From JBAOHV01 sp963714875 (lineage in GTDB: Bacteria > Actinomycetota > Acidimicrobiia > Acidimicrobiales > Microtrichaceae), in NCBI GenBank assembly GCA_963714875.1, contig CAVQQI010000011.1:1364001-1428000 (forward strand): 64,000 nt of DNA. Reading direction: 5' to 3'. The position numbers were made by a program, and so were the translations under genes. This document shows, one piece after another, positions 35,672 through 43,492 of the stretch. Positions within the stretch are counted from its first letter, which is position 1; each line of letters begins with the position of its first letter. The notes beneath the pieces were generated by a model. The model worked only from the letters and a program-made list of their open reading frames with translations, made no database searches and had not been told where the DNA came from.

Positions 35672-36922
35672 TCATGGAGGTGGCACCGCTCGCTGGCGGC
35701 CGTGGCGCTGTCCCCAGACCCGCTCACCAGAGGGCATCTCGAACCAGAAGTACCCGCTCGGATCTGCATGGACCAGCCACCCAGGCCGGTGCACGACCAC
35801 ATGGTGATGACGACACAGCCCGCAGAGCAGCGGCGTGTCGGTCAGACCGCCCAGCACCCAGTCGTTGCAGTGGTGCAGATCGTTCCACGCGACGGGACCG
35901 GGGCAGCCGGGGAAGGTGCAACCTCCGTCCCGCAGCGCGGCCGCCCGGCGCTGGGCGGTCGTGGGCACCCGACCGGACCGGCCCATGTCGAGCGGCACGC
36001 CGAGGCGGTCGACCACGACCGGGATCATCCGCGGATCGCAGCACAGCGCTCGGGTCGAGCCGTCCTGGAGACGCACACCGTCCGTGCGGTGCACCGCATC
36101 GGGCTCCTCCGCGAGGATGACGAGTGTGACGTCGGTCGCCGGGCCGGTGGTCGCATCCAGGTCGACGGCGTTCGCCCGGCGGCATGCCTCCGCCAGGGCG
36201 AGCGCCCGCAGCGTGGCGCGGTCGGGCATGGGCAGATCGGGGTCGATCGCACGGTCGCGCTGGTAGCGGTGGAACAGCTCGTCCGCGATCGCGTTGACGG
36301 TCTGCTCGACACACAGCCCGTTGACCCCGACGAGCTGGCCGTTGAGCACCGTCGTGTCGTCGGTGGTGGTGCCCACCGAGAGCCGGTTGCGGGCCAGGTC
36401 GTTCGACGGGTCGTGGCCGCCGTCGGCGTCGAGACGATCGGCGACACCGTGGACCTCGGCACGCCATCGTTCGAAGAGCGCGCCGTCGGACGCGTCGGCG
36501 AGCAACCCGGCCACCAGGGCGAACTCGTCGACGATGCGAGGGTTGCAGGCGTCCGCGAGCACCTTGGCGTGGTCGAACGTGATCTCGCCGCGGGTCAGGG
36601 CGCTGTCGACATCGGGCAGCCGATCGGCCAGCTTGCGGGCCGTGTTGGTCCGGCCCCTGGCCACGCTGAGCGGCAGACCCGCCTCGCGCGCCAACCAGGT
36701 GCCGGTACGCAGCCCCGTCCGCTCGTCGGTGGTGCCCCGACGGTCGAGCTCCGCGAGCACGTGACACGACCCTGCGTCCAGGGAGCGGCGCACTCGCTCC
36801 AATGCGACCGCTCGCCGGAGGAGCTCGTCGTCGGTGGCGGTGGTCGCGTCCCATGACGCGACGTCGCCGGCGGTGATCGACAGCACCTCGGTATCGAGGT
36901 CCGGTTGGTCCAGAACGAACAT
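35672..36922 (-). CDS. DUF222 domain HNH endonuclease (13E12-type)
   Basis: A 416-residue protein. The DUF222 region (about 20-290) has VRRSLDAGSCHVLAELDRRG, TWLAREAGLPLSVARGRTN and LPDVDSALTRGEITFDHAKV. The C-terminal HNH domain has RDGGCTFPGCPGPVAWNDLH followed by HCNDW, and LLCGLCRHHHVVVHRPGW, with the paired Cys and His of the metal-binding fold. These genes are abundant and often multi-copy in actinobacteria; some are linked to mobile repeats, but I see no flanking repeats here. The start ATG at 36922 follows TACGAT by 7 nt. Confidence 0.92.
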   Translation of the reverse strand: MFVLDQPDLDTEVLSITAGDVASWDATTATDDELLRRAVALERVRRSLDAGSCHVLAELDRRGTTDERTGLRTGTWLAREAGLPLSVARGRTNTARKLADRLPDVDSALTRGEITFDHAKVLADACNPRIVDEFALVAGLLADASDGALFERWRAEVHGVADRLDADGGHDPSNDLARNRLSVGTTTDDTTVLNGQLVGVNGLCVEQTVNAIADELFHRYQRDRAIDPDLPMPDRATLRALALAEACRRANAVDLDATTGPATDVTLVILAEEPDAVHRTDGVRLQDGSTRALCCDPRMIPVVVDRLGVPLDMGRSGRVPTTAQRRAAALRDGGCTFPGCPGPVAWNDLHHCNDWVLGGLTDTPLLCGLCRHHHVVVHRPGWLVHADPSGYFWFEMPSGERVWGQRHGRQRAVPPP

Positions 36923-36929
36923 GTGTTCG

Positions 36930-36935
36930 ATCGTA
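36930..36935 (-). promoter_or_regulatory. -10 box TACGAT of the DUF222/HNH gene (leaderless)
   Basis: TACGAT, 7 nt, ATG on the minus strand. Confidence 0.5.
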
Positions 36936-36998
36936 GCGACGCCCACTGACACTCTGGCCGGCACCAGCACGGGAACATGGCCGCCCACCCGGGTTCGC

Positions 36999-37004
36999 TA
37001 CCGT
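36999..37004 (+). promoter_or_regulatory. -10 box TACCGT of the DUF1697 gene (leaderless)
   Basis: TACCGT, 6 nt, ATG at 37011 on the plus strand. Confidence 0.5.
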
Positions 37005-37010
37005 CGGGCG

Positions 37011-37568
37011 ATGGGTCCCACCGGGTACGTGGCACTCCTTCGTGGCATCAACGTCGGAGGTCGCAACAGGATCGCCATGGCCGACCTGCGCTCCGCCTTC
37101 GAATCGGCGGGCCACTCCTCGGTGCGGACCTACATCCAGTCGGGCAACGTGCTGTTCGACAGCAACCGACCTCGATGCGACCTCGAGGTCCAGCTGGAGA
37201 CGGCGCTCGAGGAGAGATTCGGTGTGCCGCTGGTCGTCGTGGTGCGCTCCCACCGCCAGATCCGCAACGTCGTTCGCTGCGCGCCGGAGGGGTTCGGCAC
37301 GCAACCGGACACCTACCACTCCGACGCGGTGTTCCTGAAGGCACCGCTCACCGCGCGTCGGGCCATGCGGGTGGTCGCGCTGCGCGACGGCGTCGACCGT
37401 GCGTGGCCGGGATCGGGCGTCATCTACTTCGAACGACTCAGCGCTCAGCGGACCCGCAGCCGGATGGGCAACATCATCGGCACCCCCGAGTACCAGCGGA
37501 TGACGATCCGCAACTGGTCGACCACGACCAAGCTGCTGGAGCTGCTCGCCGCGCCGAACGAGGACTGA
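37011..37568 (+). CDS. DUF1697 family protein
   Basis: A 185-residue protein with the DUF1697 start YVALLRGINVGGRNRIAMAD, then YIQSGNVLFDSNR, VVVRSHRQIRNVV, VFLKAPLT, IYFERLSAQRTRSRMGNIIG and MTIRNWSTTTKLLELL. All are conserved family blocks. Function unknown; the fold is an alpha/beta ferredoxin-like pair. It is followed after 4 bp by a GNAT gene in the same direction, a likely two-gene operon. Confidence 0.93.
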   Translation: MGPTGYVALLRGINVGGRNRIAMADLRSAFESAGHSSVRTYIQSGNVLFDSNRPRCDLEVQLETALEERFGVPLVVVVRSHRQIRNVVRCAPEGFGTQPDTYHSDAVFLKAPLTARRAMRVVALRDGVDRAWPGSGVIYFERLSAQRTRSRMGNIIGTPEYQRMTIRNWSTTTKLLELLAAPNED

Positions 37569-37572
37569 CCGG

Positions 37573-38085
37573 GTGCCGACGATTCGAAGAGCTGGGGCGG
37601 AGGACGCTCGATTCCTCCAGCAGATGCTCGCCGTGGCAGCGGACTGGCGAGGTACGACCACCGCCCGGTCACCCGAGGACGTCATGGCGGAACCGGCGCT
37701 CTCCCGCTACCTGGACGGCTGGGACGACGCCCTCGACGTGGGGTTCGTCGCGGAGGTCGACGAGGGCGCCGGCCACCCCCGGGCGGCGTCGAGGTCGGGG
37801 GCCGCCTGGTGGCGGTTCCTTTCGGGCCCGACCGCCGGCTACGGATTCGTCGACGAGACGGTGCCGGAGATCTCGATCGGTATCAGGGCCGACCGCCGGG
37901 GTGAGGGCAACGGCACGCTGCTGCTGACCGCGCTGATCTCAGAGGCCAGACGTCGCCGGATCCCGGGACTCAGTCTGAGTGTGGAGTCCGACAACCCGGC
38001 GGCCCGCTGGTACCTCGAGCTGGGCTTCGCCGTGGTCAGCGACGTCGACGGTTCGCCGACGATGCTGCTTCGGCTCGACGGCTGA
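37573..38085 (+). CDS. GNAT family N-acetyltransferase
   Basis: A 170-residue acetyltransferase. The N-terminus TIRRAGAEDARFLQQMLAVA is the usual GNAT strand-helix start. The acetyl-CoA loop is GIRADRRGEGNGTLLLTALI (residues about 103-122, R/Q-x-x-G-x-G/N). The C-terminal block LSLSVESDNPAARWYLELGF followed by AVVSD is the N-A-x-x-x-Y motif B. The substrate (small molecule or protein amine) is unknown. Start is GTG at 37573, overlapping no other gene. Confidence 0.9.
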   Translation: MPTIRRAGAEDARFLQQMLAVAADWRGTTTARSPEDVMAEPALSRYLDGWDDALDVGFVAEVDEGAGHPRAASRSGAAWWRFLSGPTAGYGFVDETVPEISIGIRADRRGEGNGTLLLTALISEARRRRIPGLSLSVESDNPAARWYLELGFAVVSDVDGSPTMLLRLDG

Positions 38086-38136
38086 TCCGTGCGCTGCGCC
38101 GGCACTGCCGTCTGGAGCCGGTCGACCCCGGTCCGG

Positions 38137-38142
38137 TAGCAT
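38137..38142 (+). promoter_or_regulatory. -10 box TAGCAT of the bL37 gene (leaderless)
   Basis: TAGCAT, 8 nt, ATG at 38151 on the plus strand. Confidence 0.5.
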
Positions 38143-38150
38143 CGACGACC

Positions 38151-38240
38151 ATGTCGAAGAGCACCTCCAAGAAGAAGGCCTCCGTTCGCCGGAAGAAGGC
38201 CAACCATGGCCGCAAGCCGAACATGGGTCGCAACTCCTGA
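38151..38240 (+). CDS. Small ribosomal-type protein, probable bL37
   Basis: A 29-residue very basic protein, MSKSTSKKKASVRRKKANHG followed by RKPNMGRNS. The C-terminal ANHGRKPN block matches the actinobacterial 50S protein bL37 (ANHGKRPN in mycobacteria), which is 24 residues and sits near the peptidyl transferase region. Length, charge and the strong leaderless promoter support this. A hairpin terminator follows 49 bp downstream. Confidence 0.85.
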   Translation: MSKSTSKKKASVRRKKANHGRKPNMGRNS

Positions 38241-38289
38241 CGAGCTGAGCGCCCCATGCCGCCGGCTGCCTGCCGGTGTGGCCGACCCC

Positions 38290-38315
38290 ACGCCCCTGTC
38301 ATGTGACGGGGGCGT
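38290..38315 (+). terminator. Hairpin terminator after bL37
   Basis: ACGCCCCTGTCA and TGACGGGGGCGT form a 12-bp stem (one G-T wobble) with a 2-nt centre. No T-run follows. Confidence 0.5.
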
Positions 38316-38401
38316 CGTCGCGTCAGGGCGCGGATCCGGCGCCGTGGCGGAGCGGGCTGAGGCTGGCGGGGCCGTGCGCTGCGGTGCGGACCCGAGGGCG
38401 T

Positions 38402-39088
38402 TCAGTCCAGCGGTGGGCGCGTCAGATCCTCGGGAACCGCGTAGATGAGCGGCACCGTCGCGACCGACGTCAGACCCTTGACCACGATGTTGGCCCAGAT
38501 GATCGACACCGCCACACCGAAGGGCACCACACCGCCGAACGCGATCACCACGAACACCACCGAGTCCACCGGGATCGAGACCGCGTTCGAGCTCAGCACC
38601 CGCCCCCACTGCTTGCGGTGACCGAATCGCCGCACGAACCGGTGGTACACCTCGGTGTCCAACAGCTCGGCGATCACCTGCGCGATGACCGAGGCCGCGG
38701 TGATGCGCAGCAGCGGCGACAGCACGGGTCCGAAGAAGTCCTGGGCGGCGGCAGCTACGGCGGGGTCACCTGGAAGCTCGGCGGTTGCCCAGAACGCGAG
38801 GGCTGCGAACACGTTGAGCGCTGCGGTCGACAGGATGACCACGCGGGCGACGTGGCGACCGCCGACCTTGTGCACCAGGTCCCGCAGCGTGAAGGTGAGC
38901 GGGTAGGTCAACGTGCCTGCGTCCACCGAGAAGGCGGCCCAGTCGGGCCCGATCCGCAGGATGCGCACCGACATGACGTTCGCCAGGATCGAGCACGCCA
39001 CGTAGCCCGCGGTCGCCACGAGCAGCCAGTTCAGAGCCCGGCGCCCGAACAGGTGCTGTTCGGAGGGGAGCGTGTCGGTCACGGCCAC
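38402..39088 (-). CDS. VUT/YhhQ family transporter (probable queuosine-precursor transporter)
   Basis: A 228-residue integral membrane protein with about six helices. Family features: NWLLVATAGYVACSILANVM, FTLRDLVHKVGGRHVARVVI (the conserved loop T-x-x-D-L-V-x-x-x-x-G), VIAQVIAELLDTEVYHRFVR, and SSNAVSIPVDSVVFVVIAFG. Family members import preQ0/preQ1-type queuosine precursors (YhhQ of E. coli); there are no queuosine genes in the window to confirm this. I prefer GTG at 39088, which lies 7 nt after a TACCGT box; the GTG at 39097 lies inside that box. Confidence 0.88.
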   Translation of the reverse strand: MAVTDTLPSEQHLFGRRALNWLLVATAGYVACSILANVMSVRILRIGPDWAAFSVDAGTLTYPLTFTLRDLVHKVGGRHVARVVILSTAALNVFAALAFWATAELPGDPAVAAAAQDFFGPVLSPLLRITAASVIAQVIAELLDTEVYHRFVRRFGHRKQWGRVLSSNAVSIPVDSVVFVVIAFGGVVPFGVAVSIIWANIVVKGLTSVATVPLIYAVPEDLTRPPLD

Positions 39089-39095
39089 CCGGGTC

Positions 39096-39105
39096 ACGGT
39101 ACCGT
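39096..39105. promoter_or_regulatory. Palindromic bidirectional -10 (ACGGTACCGT)
   Basis: ACGGTACCGT reads TACCGT on both strands, with the two hexamers sharing the central TA. On the plus strand it is 6 nt from the VOC GTG at 39112; on the minus strand it is 7 nt from the VUT GTG at 39088. Both transcripts would be leaderless and their polymerases could not bind together. Confidence 0.55.
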
Positions 39106-39335
39106 TCGACCGTGGACGCCACGAACCGACAGCTCACGGTGATCGACCTGGGCGACGGACCCGCCGCCTGGGCAGCAGCTGGTTTCACCGTGGTCGACGG
39201 GGCCGTGATGCTGGGGTCCACGCTGGTGCGGCTGACCGGCTCCGGCCGGCGTTTCGAGGGCTGGGCGATCGACGGCGTCGACGCACCGATCGACGGACTC
39301 CCCACGGCCGCTCCCCCACCCGCGGGCGCCCAACG

Positions 39336-39424
39336 CCCGAACCGTGCTGCAGAACGCGCCGAGAGCGGCGCGAACGGCGACACAGTTCAGCGGGAAGCGG
39401 CGTCCGACCCGAACCGTGCTGCAG
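39336..39424. repeat. 17-bp direct repeats 72 bp apart in the VOC linker
   Basis: CCCGAACCGTGCTGCAG occurs at 39336-39352 and 39408-39424. Between them CGCGCC (39355) and GGCGCG (39367) form a 6-bp hairpin with a GAGAGC loop. Confidence 0.9.
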
Positions 39425-39443
39425 AGGCGCGACGGCGAACAGT

Positions 39444-39479
39444 GCGCGGTGCACCCGAACGGCGCGGTGCACCCGAACG
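39444..39479. repeat. Tandem repeat, 2 x 18 bp
   Basis: GCGCGGTGCACCCGAACG occurs twice in a row (39444-39461 and 39462-39479), encoding a repeated AVHPNG in the VOC C-terminal frame. Confidence 0.9.
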
Positions 39480-39892
39480 GCATTTCGCGGATCGACCACG
39501 TGGTGGTGCGCACGGGCGACAACGACCGCACGGTCGCCGAGTTCGAGCGTGCCGGACTCGAGGTGAGGGGCGGGCGGAGCACCACCAGCTACGGCTCCCC
39601 CATGCGTCAGACGTTCCTGTGGGCAGGCGACGTCATCATCGAACTGGTCGCGCCCGACGACGGCGAACCCCGCACCGATGAGCCGACCTCGATCTTCGGA
39701 CTCGCCCTGGTGGCTGCCGACCTGGACGTGACCGCGGCGTCGCTGGGCGATCTGCTGGGCACTCCCAGGCCGGCGGTGCAGCAAGGACGGCGCATCGCTG
39801 GCCTGCGTGGGCGCGAGGTCGGCATCTCCGTGCCGATCGCCGTGATGAGCCCGCACGTCTGACCCGCTGGTGAGCCACAAGTGACCCGTGGG

Positions 39893-39898
39893 TAACCT
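39893..39898 (+). promoter_or_regulatory. -10 box TAACCT of the acyl-CoA dehydrogenase gene (leaderless)
   Basis: TAACCT, 6 nt, ATG at 39905 on the plus strand. Confidence 0.5.
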
Positions 39899-39904
39899 AG
39901 GGGC

Positions 39905-41704
39905 ATGTCCGAGTACCGAGCCCCCATCAAGGACGCCCTCTTCACCCTGCGCCACATCGGCGAGTTGGAGCAGCTGTCCGGAACCGACCTGTACGCACAC
40001 GCAGATCCCGAGACCGTGGCGGCGGTGCTCGAGGAGCAGGGGCGCTTCATGCAGGAGGTGTTCGGTCCGACCAACGCCATCGGCGACACCGTGGGGCTGA
40101 AGTGGACCCCCGAGGGAGTGGAGACTCCCGAGGAGTTCAAGCCGGCGTACGCCAAGTTCGTCCAGGCCGGATGGCAGGGACTGAACGCCCACACCGAGTA
40201 CGGCGGGGCCGGGTTCCCCGAGGCCGTGCAGGCCTGCGCGCTCGAGTTCTCCACCGCCGCCAACGGCGCGCTCACCATGGCGCCGGGGCTGACCACCGGC
40301 GCCATCGAGCTGCTCCAGGAGTGGGGCACCGAGGAGCAGAAGGAGGTCTACCTCCGCAAACTGATCACCGGCGAGTGGACCGGCACCATGAACCTGACCG
40401 AGCCGCAGGCAGGCTCGGACGTGGGACTGTCGACCACCAAGGCGGTCCCGGTCGGCGACGGCACCTACAAGATCACCGGCACCAAGATCTACATCTCGTT
40501 CGGTGAGCACGACATGGCCGAGAACATCATCCACCTGGTGCTCGCCCGTCTTCCCGAGGCGCCCCCCGGCACCAAGGGGATCTCGCTGTTCATCGTGCCG
40601 AAGTTCCTGGTCAACGACGACGGCACCCCCGGCGAGCGCAACGACCTGCGGTGCGTGTCGATCGAGCACAAGATGGGCATCCACGCCTCGCCCACCTGCG
40701 TCATGAGCTACGGCGACGAAGGCGGCGCCATCGGCTACCTGGTCGGCGAGGAGCATCGCGGCATGCGCGCCATGTTCACCATGATGAACTCCGCGCGTAT
40801 CGCGGTCGGCGTGCAGGGCGTCGCCATCGGCGACGCCGCCTACCAGAAGGCCCTGACCTACTCGACCGAGCGCATCCAGGGCAGCGAGATCGGTGGCGAC
40901 ACACCCGGTGCCGTGCCGATCATCCGCCACCCCGACGTGCGTCGGATGCTGCTGTTCATGAAGAGCCACGTCGAGGCGATGCGGGCACTGCTGGTGTACA
41001 ACGCAGCGGCACTCGATCTGAGCCGTGCGCTCGACGGTGACGACGCCGAGAGCTGGCGCGAGGTCGCCGAGCTGCTCACCCCGGTGTCCAAGGCGTGGTG
41101 CACCGATGTCGGCATGGAGGTCACCTCGACCGCCATCCAGGTCTTCGGCGGCATGGGCTACATCGAGGAGGCCGGGGTCTCCCAGCACTACCGCGACATG
41201 CGCATCGCCCCGATCTACGAGGGCACCAACGGCATCCAGGCGATGGACCTGGTGGGCCGCAAGCTCGGCCTGCGGATGGGTGGCGTGGTCACCGATCACC
41301 TGGACCGGATGCGCGCCACGGTCGCCGAGCTCGCCGGGGCGGGCGACGAGTTCGACTCGATGCGCCGCGAGCTGGCCGCGTCGGTCGAGGTGCTCGCCGA
41401 GGTCACGAACTGGGTGATGACCAACGGCCTCGCCGACCCGGTCGAGGCACTCGCAGGGGCGACCCCGTACCTGGAGATCTTCGGCACGGTCACCGGCGGC
41501 TGGTTGCTGGCCCGCCAGGCCCTCGCCGCCAAGGGCGAGCTGGACGCCGGCTCCGAGGACAAGGGCTACCTGTCGGCCAAGATCACCACGGCCCGCTACT
41601 ACGCCGAGCAGCACCTGCCCCAGGCTGCGGGCCTGGTGCCCATGGTGCAGGCCGGGTCCAAGGTGCTCTACGAGGTGGACGCCGAGACGCTCGCCTCGGT
41701 CTGA
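39905..41704 (+). CDS. Acyl-CoA dehydrogenase of the long (DmdC/FadE-like) type
   Basis: A 599-residue FAD enzyme that oxidises acyl-CoAs to enoyl-CoAs. It has the extended N-terminus MSEYRAPIKDALFTLRHIGE, then NAHTEYGGAGFPEAVQACAL, the FAD/substrate segment MNLTEPQAGSDVGLSTTKAV, ITGTKIYISFGEHDM, and MGIHASPTCVMSYGDEGGAI. Next come the C-terminal ACAD motif QVFGGMGYIEEAGVSQHYRD with the conserved IYEGTNGIQAMDLVGRKL (Glu catalytic base), and an extra C-terminal domain (about 470-599). This long type includes 3-methylmercaptopropionyl-CoA dehydrogenase DmdC and several FadE proteins; the substrate cannot be decided from sequence. Monocistronic, with a terminator hairpin after it. Confidence 0.92.
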   Translation: MSEYRAPIKDALFTLRHIGELEQLSGTDLYAHADPETVAAVLEEQGRFMQEVFGPTNAIGDTVGLKWTPEGVETPEEFKPAYAKFVQAGWQGLNAHTEYGGAGFPEAVQACALEFSTAANGALTMAPGLTTGAIELLQEWGTEEQKEVYLRKLITGEWTGTMNLTEPQAGSDVGLSTTKAVPVGDGTYKITGTKIYISFGEHDMAENIIHLVLARLPEAPPGTKGISLFIVPKFLVNDDGTPGERNDLRCVSIEHKMGIHASPTCVMSYGDEGGAIGYLVGEEHRGMRAMFTMMNSARIAVGVQGVAIGDAAYQKALTYSTERIQGSEIGGDTPGAVPIIRHPDVRRMLLFMKSHVEAMRALLVYNAAALDLSRALDGDDAESWREVAELLTPVSKAWCTDVGMEVTSTAIQVFGGMGYIEEAGVSQHYRDMRIAPIYEGTNGIQAMDLVGRKLGLRMGGVVTDHLDRMRATVAELAGAGDEFDSMRRELAASVEVLAEVTNWVMTNGLADPVEALAGATPYLEIFGTVTGGWLLARQALAAKGELDAGSEDKGYLSAKITTARYYAEQHLPQAAGLVPMVQAGSKVLYEVDAETLASV

Positions 41705-41711
41705 GCACGCC

Positions 41712-41751
41712 GGCGGGTCCCCCTTCGGTCGCCGACCGGCCGGGACCCGCC
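41712..41751 (+). terminator. Hairpin terminator after the acyl-CoA dehydrogenase
   Basis: GGCGGGTCCC (41712) pairs with GGGACCCGCC (41742), a perfect 10-bp outer stem around a 20-nt loop. No T-run follows. Confidence 0.45.
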
Positions 41752-41762
41752 AAGTGCACCTG

Positions 41763-41768
41763 TAGCCT
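41763..41768 (+). promoter_or_regulatory. -10 box TAGCCT of the 41778 hypothetical gene
   Basis: TAGCCT, 9 nt, ATG on the plus strand, giving a leader of about 3 nt. Confidence 0.4.
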
Positions 41769-41777
41769 GCCGATCCC

Positions 41778-42383
41778 ATGCTGGACCACGTCTTCACCGA
41801 TGCCATCGGCGCGCTGCGCGACGCGCTCGAGAACGCGCTGCTGGAGCGCCAGGCGTTCGAGGAGCGATTCCACACCGATGTCCTGCTCGGTGACCTGACC
41901 TGGGAGACCAGCTACGGCGTCCCCGGCGAGGGGCACCCACCCCGGGTGCGTGCGGACATCACCCTCGAGTGGCCGACGTGGTCGCAGACCGCGTACCGGT
42001 CCTGGTACCTGGACGAGGACCTGCCGGAACCACCTCGGATCGACATCGAGGTCGTCCTGCGCATCCAGCGCCTGACGGCGTCGCCCGACCCACGCAGGGT
42101 GCTCGATGCGCTGCCACCCGAGAGCCCGTCGATCGGCACCGAGCCCCTGACGCGGTCGGGCCCGACGGTCGAAGCGGTGTCCGACCCGGACCTGACCGAG
42201 ACCGAGCACGCCATCGAGGTGAGCTACGAGGGCAGCTACGAGTTGGACGAGGCGACCCTGGCCGACGGCTCCGTGCTCGACGACCACTTCTCGTCGATGG
42301 GCGGGTGGATCTCGTCGACCCTGGTGCGGCTCGGGGACCTCAACTTCGAGTTCCTGCCACCGCTGGAGAAGGACGAGGAGTAG
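41778..42383 (+). CDS. Hypothetical protein, acidic, no recognised domain
   Basis: A 201-residue acidic soluble protein. No signal peptide or membrane segment. Recognisable pieces are an N-terminal helix (FTDAIGALRDALENALLERQ), TSYGVPGEGHPPRVRADITL followed by EWPTWSQTAYRSWYLDEDLP, and an ending FEFLPPLEKDEE. Alternating hydrophobic strands suggest a mixed alpha/beta fold. Composition and the -10 TAGCCT 9 nt before the ATG support a real gene. I do not recognise the family; it may be lineage-specific. Confidence 0.75.
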   Translation: MLDHVFTDAIGALRDALENALLERQAFEERFHTDVLLGDLTWETSYGVPGEGHPPRVRADITLEWPTWSQTAYRSWYLDEDLPEPPRIDIEVVLRIQRLTASPDPRRVLDALPPESPSIGTEPLTRSGPTVEAVSDPDLTETEHAIEVSYEGSYELDEATLADGSVLDDHFSSMGGWISSTLVRLGDLNFEFLPPLEKDEE

Positions 42384-42395
42384 CGCAGCGACCGG

Positions 42396-42422
42396 CCGAC
42401 GGGCAGCCGGGACGACCGTCGG
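42396..42422. terminator. Possible hairpin between convergent genes
   Basis: CCGACGG (42396) and CCGTCGG (42416) form a 7-bp stem with a 13-nt loop between the hypothetical gene and CHAD. Confidence 0.3.
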
Positions 42423-42443
42423 GCCACGGCACGCGTCGGGCCG

Positions 42444-43412
42444 TCAGCTGTCGTCGCCGCTCAACGCCTCTTTCAGGTGCCGGCGGACCTTCTTGCGGTC
42501 GAACCGGTCCCATGCCTGCTCACAGCCGTGCCGAGCGCCAGGAGTCTGGGCGCAGAGGTCGTCGATGAGCGCTCCCGACAGCAGCGCGGCGCGGCCACCG
42601 GCGCGTAGGCCGGCGGATTCGAGCAGCTCGATGCTGGCGACGTGGTCCTGGAGCTCTCCCATGCCGTCCTGCAACGCTGCCAGCTCGCGCAGCACCTTCG
42701 AGAAGGTCCCCGGCGGGTACAGGTCCTCGAATGCGACGAGCAGGTAGCGGTAGCGCTTCAGGTGCTTGCGCAACCGGTGCCAGTCGGCGTCCCGCTCCGC
42801 AGACCGTGCACGCCGCCCCTGACGACGCACGGAGCGGAACGTGTTCCACACCACTGCGTCGACGACCTCGCCGGCGGGGCGCAGCGCGTCCGGTCCGGAC
42901 TCGCTGCCGCCGATGCGGTAGACGCTCGCCATCGACTGCCACCGGCGCACCAGCACCGCACAGAAGTCACCGTCGAGCGCAGCGACCAGCTCGTTGCGAG
43001 CATCGGCACGGGACCTCTCGAGCTCGGAGCGCAGGTCGCGAGCACCAAGGTGCAGCCGCGGGGCCACACCCTCGAGGTGCTCGTCGAGCTCACCCAGCAG
43101 CACGTCCAGGTCCCGCACGGGCGAGGTCATCGCGGTGAGCTGCGCCACCATCGCCGCCAGCAGCGACAGCTCCTCGTCGGGGAACACCCGCTTGCCGCCG
43201 ACCAGGAGTGAGCGCGTGCGCCGGAGCACCACGCGGTACCGGTGGAGATCCTCCGCATCCTCGCCGACACGCACGCGCTGGCCGAGTTCTCGGAACTCCT
43301 CGAGCAGACCCTCCAGGACCAGGGCGAAGACCCGGGCCGACAGCTGATCGCGATCCTCATAGGACAGTCGCCACCCGTCGTCGGCGCTCTGGTGAGGTCC
43401 GGTCATGGACAC
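42444..43412 (-). CDS. CHAD domain protein (polyphosphate-associated)
   Basis: A 322-residue all-helical protein. CHAD features are the conserved His/Arg/Lys set: LHRYRVVLRRTRSLL (near residue 57), VFPDEELSLLAAMV, SPVRDLDVLLGELDEHLEGV, WHRLRKHLKRYRYLLVAFED (near 215) and LAALQDGMGELQDHVAS. The basic residues line a groove that binds polyphosphate. Start GTG at 43412 or ATG at 43406 (GAGACT lies 6 nt before the latter). It is separated from the proton pyrophosphatase gene by a strong hairpin, so the two are adjacent but probably separate transcripts. Their shared theme is inorganic phosphate polymers. Confidence 0.9.
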   Translation of the reverse strand: MSMTGPHQSADDGWRLSYEDRDQLSARVFALVLEGLLEEFRELGQRVRVGEDAEDLHRYRVVLRRTRSLLVGGKRVFPDEELSLLAAMVAQLTAMTSPVRDLDVLLGELDEHLEGVAPRLHLGARDLRSELERSRADARNELVAALDGDFCAVLVRRWQSMASVYRIGGSESGPDALRPAGEVVDAVVWNTFRSVRRQGRRARSAERDADWHRLRKHLKRYRYLLVAFEDLYPPGTFSKVLRELAALQDGMGELQDHVASIELLESAGLRAGGRAALLSGALIDDLCAQTPGARHGCEQAWDRFDRKKVRRHLKEALSGDDS

Positions 43413-43437
43413 AGTCTCGCGTCAGTCGGGTCGAACG

Positions 43438-43469
43438 CGGCGGAGCGGGCCCGAAGGCCCGCTCCGCCG
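43438..43469 (-). terminator. Terminator hairpin of hppA with UUCG tetraloop
   Basis: A perfect 14-bp GC stem whose minus-strand loop is C(TTCG)G, the extra-stable tetraloop. It lies 24 bp after the hppA stop. No T-run. Confidence 0.75.
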
Positions 43470-43492
43470 AGTGCCGGTCCGATCTGGCGTGG

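Larger units (their letters stand above)
39112..39862 (+). pseudogene. VOC/glyoxalase-like family protein, frameshifted and repeat-expanded
   Basis: The N-terminal half (VIDLGDGPAAWAAAGFTVVDG, GWAIDGVDAPIDGLPT) and the C-terminal half (GISRIDHVVVRTGDNDRTVA, GDVIIELVAPDDGEP, SIFGLALVAADLD) together form a two-module VOC protein but lie in different frames (net +1). The break falls in the linker at 39310-39480. The linker holds a 17-bp direct repeat 72 bp apart, a small hairpin and an 18-bp tandem duplication. Related proteins have a short linker there, so repeat expansion probably came with the frameshift. The C-terminal half may still be translated from an internal start. Confidence 0.7.

Noticed and set aside
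35672..36922. HNH gene as a homing or mobile element
   Set aside because: It has its own promoter, no flanking direct or inverted repeats, and does not interrupt another gene.
39089..39111. preQ1 riboswitch in front of the VUT transporter
   Set aside because: The predicted transcript starts at or next to the start codon, leaving no leader to fold.
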